Source: Sanderia malayensis
Taxonomy: Eukaryota; Cnidaria; Scyphozoa; Semaeostomeae; Pelagiidae
Assembly: GCA_013076295.1 (NCBI GenBank)
Contig: RQOL01000466.1
Span: 1,922,001 to 1,986,000, forward strand
Length of the DNA: 64,000 bases
Direction: 5' to 3'
Shown here one piece after another: positions 59,501 through 64,000 of this stretch. The notes under the pieces are model-generated. The model had not been told where the DNA came from. It did no database searches and saw nothing but the letters and a program-made list of their open reading frames with translations. Within the stretch, counting starts at the first letter, position 1, and every line of letters begins with the position of its first letter. The translations under genes were made by a program, and so were the position numbers.

Positions 59501-60593
59501 AATGGACTCTTCTTATCAAAGTTTTGGAGAAACATTCAACAAAGTAATGCTGCTCACAAAAATATGTAATTGACATTGGGCTGGTGGTTTCGAGAAGAAT
59601 GGAATGAATGCGTCATTATTTCATGTGACAAGATCAGATTAAAAAATGGCGATTGCATCAGCTATTACTTTCGCAACGTCCTGTTTATTTATTTAAAATT
59701 TTATTTCTTGTGTAGAAGCAAAATTTATGAAATTGTGAGACAGAATAGATCAGCCCAGATAGAGTAATGTGGTAGTGGTAAAAGCTAAAGCCCCTTTTCG
59801 AAATATAAGAAATAATTCTTACAAAACGCTTCGTTTGTCATAACAAGACATTACCTAACCTATACTTTCTTTCAACTATACTTTCAACTTCAAAATATGA
59901 GCAAAATCAACTTACTGGCTTCTTTATCAACCGATAGCTCAACGTTTTGTTGATATCTTCAAGGATACTATCGATGTTTTCCTCAGTTAGAAGAGCACTT
60001 CCACCGCCATATTGTTGAAGAACTGCTTGAAAGGCCGAGCGATCTGTTGTCAAATTTTTTCGCTGCCTTGCGGTCGAAGTGTTGCACACGGCACCAATTC
60101 TTGGCATGGGGGTTAGCAAGTACAAAATACTCGAGAAAAGTTCCGCAAATTGTGTGGAATTTAGCACTGCACTTTCATTATGGCCATTCCACTGCAGCAG
60201 ATCTTTTACTCCCAAACACTACGAGGAAATCGAACGATAAAAACCACGTTTTTTATGATAATGAATGAATGAAACTTCGTCTAGGCCTAAGCTTGTGATT
60301 TTAATACAAGCACTTTCAACTTGAGTTGGCGATGTTTAAAACCTCAAGAGAGTATCATATTGTTTTTAATAACATACCATTTGACAATTGGTCACTGTAA
60401 CGTTTAAGCTGCAATTTTTGAACCCAATTTTCTTTAAAATAACATCAAGATGAATTGATGTGAAAGCTGATGTGTTTGTGTTGCCTGTGCCTTCAAGAAC
60501 AATACTTGAAAAAGTTTTCTCTTGCTTTTCGTGAACGCCAGAGCCATAGCCACTGCCTGTAAATAACAGGAACATAAAAACATATAGAAACAT
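53519..60593 (-). CDS. SLC39A: ZIP zinc transporter, LIV-1 subfamily (SLC39A)
   Basis: Eleven exons: 60378-60593, 59916-60218, 57348-57782, 56805-56976, 56536-56705, 56169-56333, 55694-55780, 55333-55437, 54680-54989, 54033-54220, 53519-53653; 761 residues, all phases consistent. I start at [17 protein letters not shown], a good signal peptide; the frame is open a further 50 codons upstream. The long ectodomain has the LIV-1 pattern [15 protein letters not shown]...CPSLIQQIE and two basic cleavage-like sites (RKRR at about 281, RIRR at about 302). TM1 is [20 protein letters not shown], then [10 protein letters not shown], a His-rich loop ([13 protein letters not shown], 579-591), HNFLDG at 615 and [10 protein letters not shown] at 647, the metal-path motifs. 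The Cys in place of Glu in (C/E)HEXPHEXGD is normal for ZIP4/5/6/10/12. Ortholog identity is unresolved (ZIP4/12 or 6/10). It imports zinc across a membrane. Confidence 0.95.
55827..55910. repeat. GTAGTACTA-type tandem repeat in a ZIP intron
   Basis: About seven imperfect copies of an 11-12 bp unit built on the palindrome GTAGTAC / AGTACTA. Intronic minisatellite. Confidence 0.85.
56110..56152. repeat. (ATT)n microsatellite
   Basis: Nearly uninterrupted ATT run in a ZIP intron, next to the exon ending at 56169. Confidence 0.95.
57880..58210 (+). mobile_element. Truncated, dead LINE fragment (C-terminal end of reverse-transcriptase ORF)
   Basis: The plus strand translates as [19 protein letters not shown]...[25 protein letters not shown], then ...[19 protein letters not shown]...[12 protein letters not shown], the well-known 3' end of non-LTR retrotransposon ORF2 proteins (CR1/RTE/Jockey-like). 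In-frame stops occur before the N-W-R-D motif and after VLEG. It is 5'-truncated and ends in an AAGAAGAAGATAAAAT-type tail, inside ZIP intron 2 and antisense to the host gene. Confidence 0.9.
58626..58684. repeat. Perfect 26-bp inverted repeat with 7-bp loop
   Basis: ATTACTCAGGCAAAAGAAAA continuing AGCACA (58626-58651) is mirrored exactly at 58659-58684, loop GGTCATT. In ZIP intron 2. It may be a foldback element or form a very stable intronic hairpin. Confidence 0.95.
59060..59395 (-). repeat. Dispersed repeat, related to the interior of the hAT element
   Basis: Read on the minus strand it contains AAGCTCAAAATTCGTGAAAT followed by TTAAGAATGTTTTAAGAATATTGTCAAGCTC, and AGGCTCAGCAAGAAATTAAG. 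The same phrases occur on the plus strand inside 51104-52062 (about 51490-51560 and 51825-51860). No CAGGGTTGCCA ends are visible here, so only the interior is shared. Confidence 0.75.
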
Positions 60594-61628
60594 ATTTGGA
60601 AAACTGTTTTCAAGAGAAGTTCTGGAAATGTCTCTCCTTCGCAAAAGTAATTCTCTCTTCGACTTTGGTGTTTTCGGGGCATACACCTCGTTCTTAATGA
60701 TTAATTTGAATAACAACATGACAATGAATGCCGCGTCGACCAATCAGAACTCGGGCTTTCGCATTTTCCATAAAAATAAATAGGGGGTTTCTATTATTTG
60801 CAGACGACTGATCTTATGTGTCATCAGAACTCCTATTGGGAGTATCACGAAAAATTTAAGCACGACAAGATAACGACAAAGAATGCCCATGTTGTGCCGA
60901 ACACTCTTCTAAGCTATTATTAATGCCAAAGCAATGCCAAACTTAACTTGAACGACTTCATGGAATTTTAACCGCAGACGTAGTTTAATTACATAGCTAG
61001 TTACTGCAGTTTGGTCTAATTATTAGAGCTATACGTGCCTTTTGTGTTGAAAAGCAATTAAATGCGAATACCATGACTGCATTTGCTGTTAATGAGCGAT
61101 TTACACGCCCAGGGCATTTATTGCGTTTTCGAGAGCGTGCGGAGAACTATTCGCTCCTGCAGGCTTTGTCTATGTCGAAAGCTTTCGATAATGTTCAGCC
61201 GTTTATTAGGTGAAAAACCAGTCTAAAGCCTACCTCGTGACTTACTCCTCTCAATACTACTACCATATACGGCAGCTGGATAACAAGAAAAAACTGTTTT
61301 TATAGAATGTATAATGTACGCATAAGAGTATAAGTTGTAATCGTTAACTGCAAAGATAATAATGTAAGGGTGTTAAGCTTTAAAAGGTCAATGTTGTGAA
61401 ATGGATATTATAAAAAGGCGTAACAATAACATACAGGTGGTTAGTTTTGAAGAAATCAATCCACGCTTATTCTCATCCCATTACGTATGAAATTTTATAA
61501 CTTGTTATCGTTAACTGCAAGGCCAGTGTTAGACTGTTAGAATAATAAGAATCAATGTTGTGTAATAAAATATCATAAAGAAGTGTAAAAATAACAACAT
61601 GCAGGTGGTTTTTTGAATGAATCAACAT
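60594..61628. promoter_or_regulatory. Spacer between the ZIP gene and the right-hand gene, with ZIP promoter
   Basis: Upstream of the ZIP start the minus strand has CTGATTGGTCGACGCGGC (about 60735-60752), containing an inverted CCAAT box in a small CpG-rich patch, compatible with the promoter. This favours the downstream start at 60593 over the earlier in-frame ATG at 60743. The rest of the spacer is AT-rich with no recognisable gene. TTATAACTTG/ATCGTTAACTGCAA phrases repeat at about 61330 and 61500. Confidence 0.4.
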
Positions 61629-64000
61629 CTAAGCAGTCCCAGCTGTAACTTTTTCTCGTTCCTCTCTGATTCTAGTATACTTTGCTTCTGCAAGTGTTTT
61701 CTTTGCTAGTTGACTCTTCGGGTGATCCGTGCCAAGCAACTTGAAATTAAAACATAATTTTTTTGAGTTATTATAAGAATTTATAATCTCCTTCGAATGA
61801 CAAGAGACCCAGACACGCTTCTTAGGCCCATATAACTACACATCGGGAAGAACAAAGCGAAGCATTATCCTTTCAAGTTGCAGGTCACTGATTACCTACC
61901 TACCTGGTGAGATAGAATTTCAGCATGTAAAAAACCATTCAATTTCGCTTGGTAGCTTTTTCCAAAATAATACTACGTTGCTAATAAAAATAAAAACACG
62001 GTTTTACGTGAACTTGAAACTATAGGCCTACCTGTGAGCAGCATTTGTCCCAGGTCACAAAGTTGTCGTAAGCATCTTCGAAACGCTCGTTGTCTTCATG
62101 CAAGATTCCGATGTTTTGATAGAGTCGGCAGGCCAGAAAGTTGTTCTCACCGTATGCCTTCTTGCACATATCCAGGGCCTTCAAAAATAGCTGAAAGAAA
62201 AGTAAATTGCACCACACAGTTTTTGTCAATAAAGCTGTATTAAACATCTACAAATAAGAACAAAAACAAAAGCAAATTATCTCTTTTCTAACATTGAGGT
62301 AAACATAATGTTATGAAGATGTCAAAATAACACTATGATAAAAACCTGTTCTTTGTCTTCAAAAAACTGTACAGTCCTTGGATATACAAGTGCCTTCGTC
62401 ATAGTAAGTACAGCTAAATTGCCAATATCTCCAACCTGAAAATAAAATCGTGTACAACAATCCATCACACAAATGATGATGCAAGGTTATAATATCCTCC
62501 AAAGAAAAGAAAGTGAAGTTTTATTCACCTTGTCAAGTATGGCAATACCAGAATCAACGCAAGCAAAGGCTTCAATGCGATACTCTTGCTCTTGCCCTCG
62601 GCACTCTTGCTCTTTCTCTCTAAATTGCTGCCTTGCTTCTCGACATTCTTGCTCTTTATCTCGAAAAACTTGTTCTTGCTCTCGGAACTCTTGTTCTTGC
62701 TTTCGATAATCTTGTTCTTCTTCTCGATACCTCTGCTCTTCTTCTCGGCACATCTGCTCCTCGTCTCGGTACTCTTGCTCTTTTTCTCGATATTCTTGCT
62801 CCTTTTCTCGATACTCTTGTTCTATATCTCGATACTCTTGCTCTTTATCTCGATACTCCTGTTCTTTTCTTCGAAACTCTTCTTCCATTTCTCTGAACGT
62901 CTGCTCTTCTTCTCGACACTCTTGCTCTTTGTCGCGATACTCTTGCTCTAATAGACGACATTCTTGCTCCTTATCCCGATACTCTTGCTCCATTTGTCGA
63001 TATTCTTGCTCCTGTTCCCGATACTCCTGTTCCTTTTTTCGATACTCTTGCTCTTTTTCTCTATATTCTTGCTCCTTATTTCGACATTCTTGCTCCTTAT
63101 CTCGATATTCTTGTTCCTTATCTCGATATTCTTGCTCCTTATCTCGATACTCTTGTTCCTTTTCTCGACATTCTTGCTCCTTTCTTCGATACTCTTGCTC
63201 CTTTCTTCGAAACTCCTGTTCCTTCTCTCTACACTCTTGTTCTATTTGCCTATACTCCTTTTCTTTTTTCCTGCAACCTTTCTCCTTTTCTCGATACTCT
63301 TGCTCCTTATCTCGATACTCTTGCTCTAATTGCCGATACTTCCTCTCTTCTTCTCGACACGCTTGCCCTTTTTCTCGATACATTTGCTCTTGTTCCCGAT
63401 AGTACTGTTCTTTTTCCCGATGCTCCTTTTCTTTTTCTCGACAAACCTGCAGTTCTTCTGGATCATCTGTACCAGAAGTACCTTTAACACAAGTAATTTC
63501 TACATTCTCCACATCCTCCTCTGGTTCCATTGCTGTAACATCATCTTCATCTTCATCATATTGAATATTCCTTTCTTTTCTCATCACGTCCGTTAGGCTT
63601 GCATCGGCATGTGCTCGCAGCTGTGAACGTTTAGTGCGCATCATTGATTCTAGCTGTCGTTGCTCTTGTCGCTCTGGAAGAGATAAATCCGCATCCAAAT
63701 GTGATGATGACGACTTCATATATGATGCACTCGTTTCATCTCTATTCCTTAACGATTGTGATGAGCTGAGATATTCTTTTTCTTCAAGCCACATCTTATC
63801 ATCTTGTGTAGTATCACCTCGGTATTCATCACAAGCTGCGACATTACGATACTCGTAACGCGTCAACTTTTCTACTACTATTTCATCACCATCATCAAAA
63901 CATGGTAATGACAGCATGCGATACTCTTGCTCTTTTTCTCGACACTCTTGCTCTTTTTTTCGACACTCTTGCTCATTTTCTCGACACTCTTGCTCATTTC
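61629..64000 (-). CDS. TPR-like protein with a giant seven-residue coiled-coil repeat array, N-terminus outside window
   Basis: Four exons seen: 62529->64000, 62346-62435, 62032-62190, 61629-61739, phases all 0. The C-terminal about 120 residues look like tetratricopeptide helices (LFLKALDMCKKAYGENN, ACRLYQNIGILHEDNERFEDAYDNF, LLGTDHPKSQLAKKTLAEAKY) and end in REEREKVTAGTA. The large exon encodes about 41 copies of a seven-residue unit (consensus E-Q-E-Y-R-D/E-K) at 62570-63440. A unique acidic, Ser-rich domain (63440-63917, with DEDEDDV) separates this from another run of the same heptads that continues past the right edge, so the ATG at 63917 is internal. Strong alternation of Glu with Lys/Arg predicts a long charged helix, as in trichohyalin. 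I do not recognise the family; TPR proteins of this type are often adaptor or ciliary proteins. Confidence 0.85.
62570..63440 (-). repeat. 21-bp coding minisatellite (heptad EQEYREK), about 41 copies
   Basis: On the plus strand it is a repeated CTTGCTCTTTATCTCGATACT-type unit; on the coding strand GAG-CAA-GAG-TAT-CGA-GAN-AAG. Period is exactly 21 bp with no frame breaks. Copies differ mostly at synonymous or D/E, Y/C positions, which points to selection on the protein repeat. Confidence 0.95.

Noticed and set aside
62586..63596. Plus-strand Leu/Phe- or Ser/Cys-rich frames up to 157 residues
   Set aside because: Antisense reading of the heptad minisatellite; the minus strand continues in phase into conserved downstream exons.
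1..64000. CRISPR array, operons or bacterial insertion sequences
   Set aside because: The regularly spaced repeats are contiguous satellites without spacers, and all gene structures are eukaryotic.

Overview
The window is nuclear DNA of an animal. Nearly every gene is split by GT-AG introns with matching phases. The gene set (NFX1, a TSPAN13/31-type tetraspanin, RFT1, a GalNAc-transferase, CCDC12, MRPL32, a LIV-1 zinc transporter) and the extracellular modules (TSP1, LamG, EGF, EMI-like, NtA-like) are metazoan. AT-rich spacers, short exons and low-complexity secreted proteins fit an early-branching or marine invertebrate (cnidarian-like is my guess), but the species is not identifiable from sequence alone. 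I rebuilt the exon models by eye from reading frame and splice sites. For every complete model the exon lengths sum to a whole number of codons.

Layout. 1-5511 (-): NFX1, 15 exons, cut by the left edge. 6039-7556 (-): tetraspanin. 8993-18679 (-): a secreted modular protein NtA-like/TSP1/LamG/EGFx3/EMI-like. 18.7-25.9 kb: mostly empty spacer. 25927-28362 (-): RFT1. 29300-35221 (+): polypeptide GalNAc-transferase, with a separate 347-residue same-strand reading frame inside its intron 4. 36036-38693 (-) and 40821-45443 (+): two divergent genes for large, disordered, low-complexity secreted proteins, each with a tiny signal-peptide exon. 46436-51003 (-): CCDC12, whose last intron carries a 13-copy satellite of about 184 bp and whose intron 2 holds an antisense furin-type cysteine-rich fragment joined to an inverted piece of that satellite. 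51104-52062: hAT-type non-autonomous transposon with an 8-bp target duplication, sitting between CCDC12 and 52079-52507 (+) MRPL32. 53519-60593 (-): LIV-1 family ZIP transporter with a dead LINE fragment in intron 2. 61629-64000 (-): C-terminal part of a TPR-like protein preceded by a large seven-residue repeat array, cut by the right edge.

Functionally the conserved genes are unrelated housekeeping neighbours: mRNA regulation and splicing (NFX1, CCDC12), glycosylation (RFT1 for the lipid-linked N-glycan precursor, GALNT for O-glycans), mitochondrial translation (MRPL32) and zinc uptake. The lineage-specific material is the extracellular-matrix-like protein, the divergent secreted pair (lysine/acid/histidine-rich and Ala/Ser-rich), the nested intronic frame and the repeat-built TPR protein.
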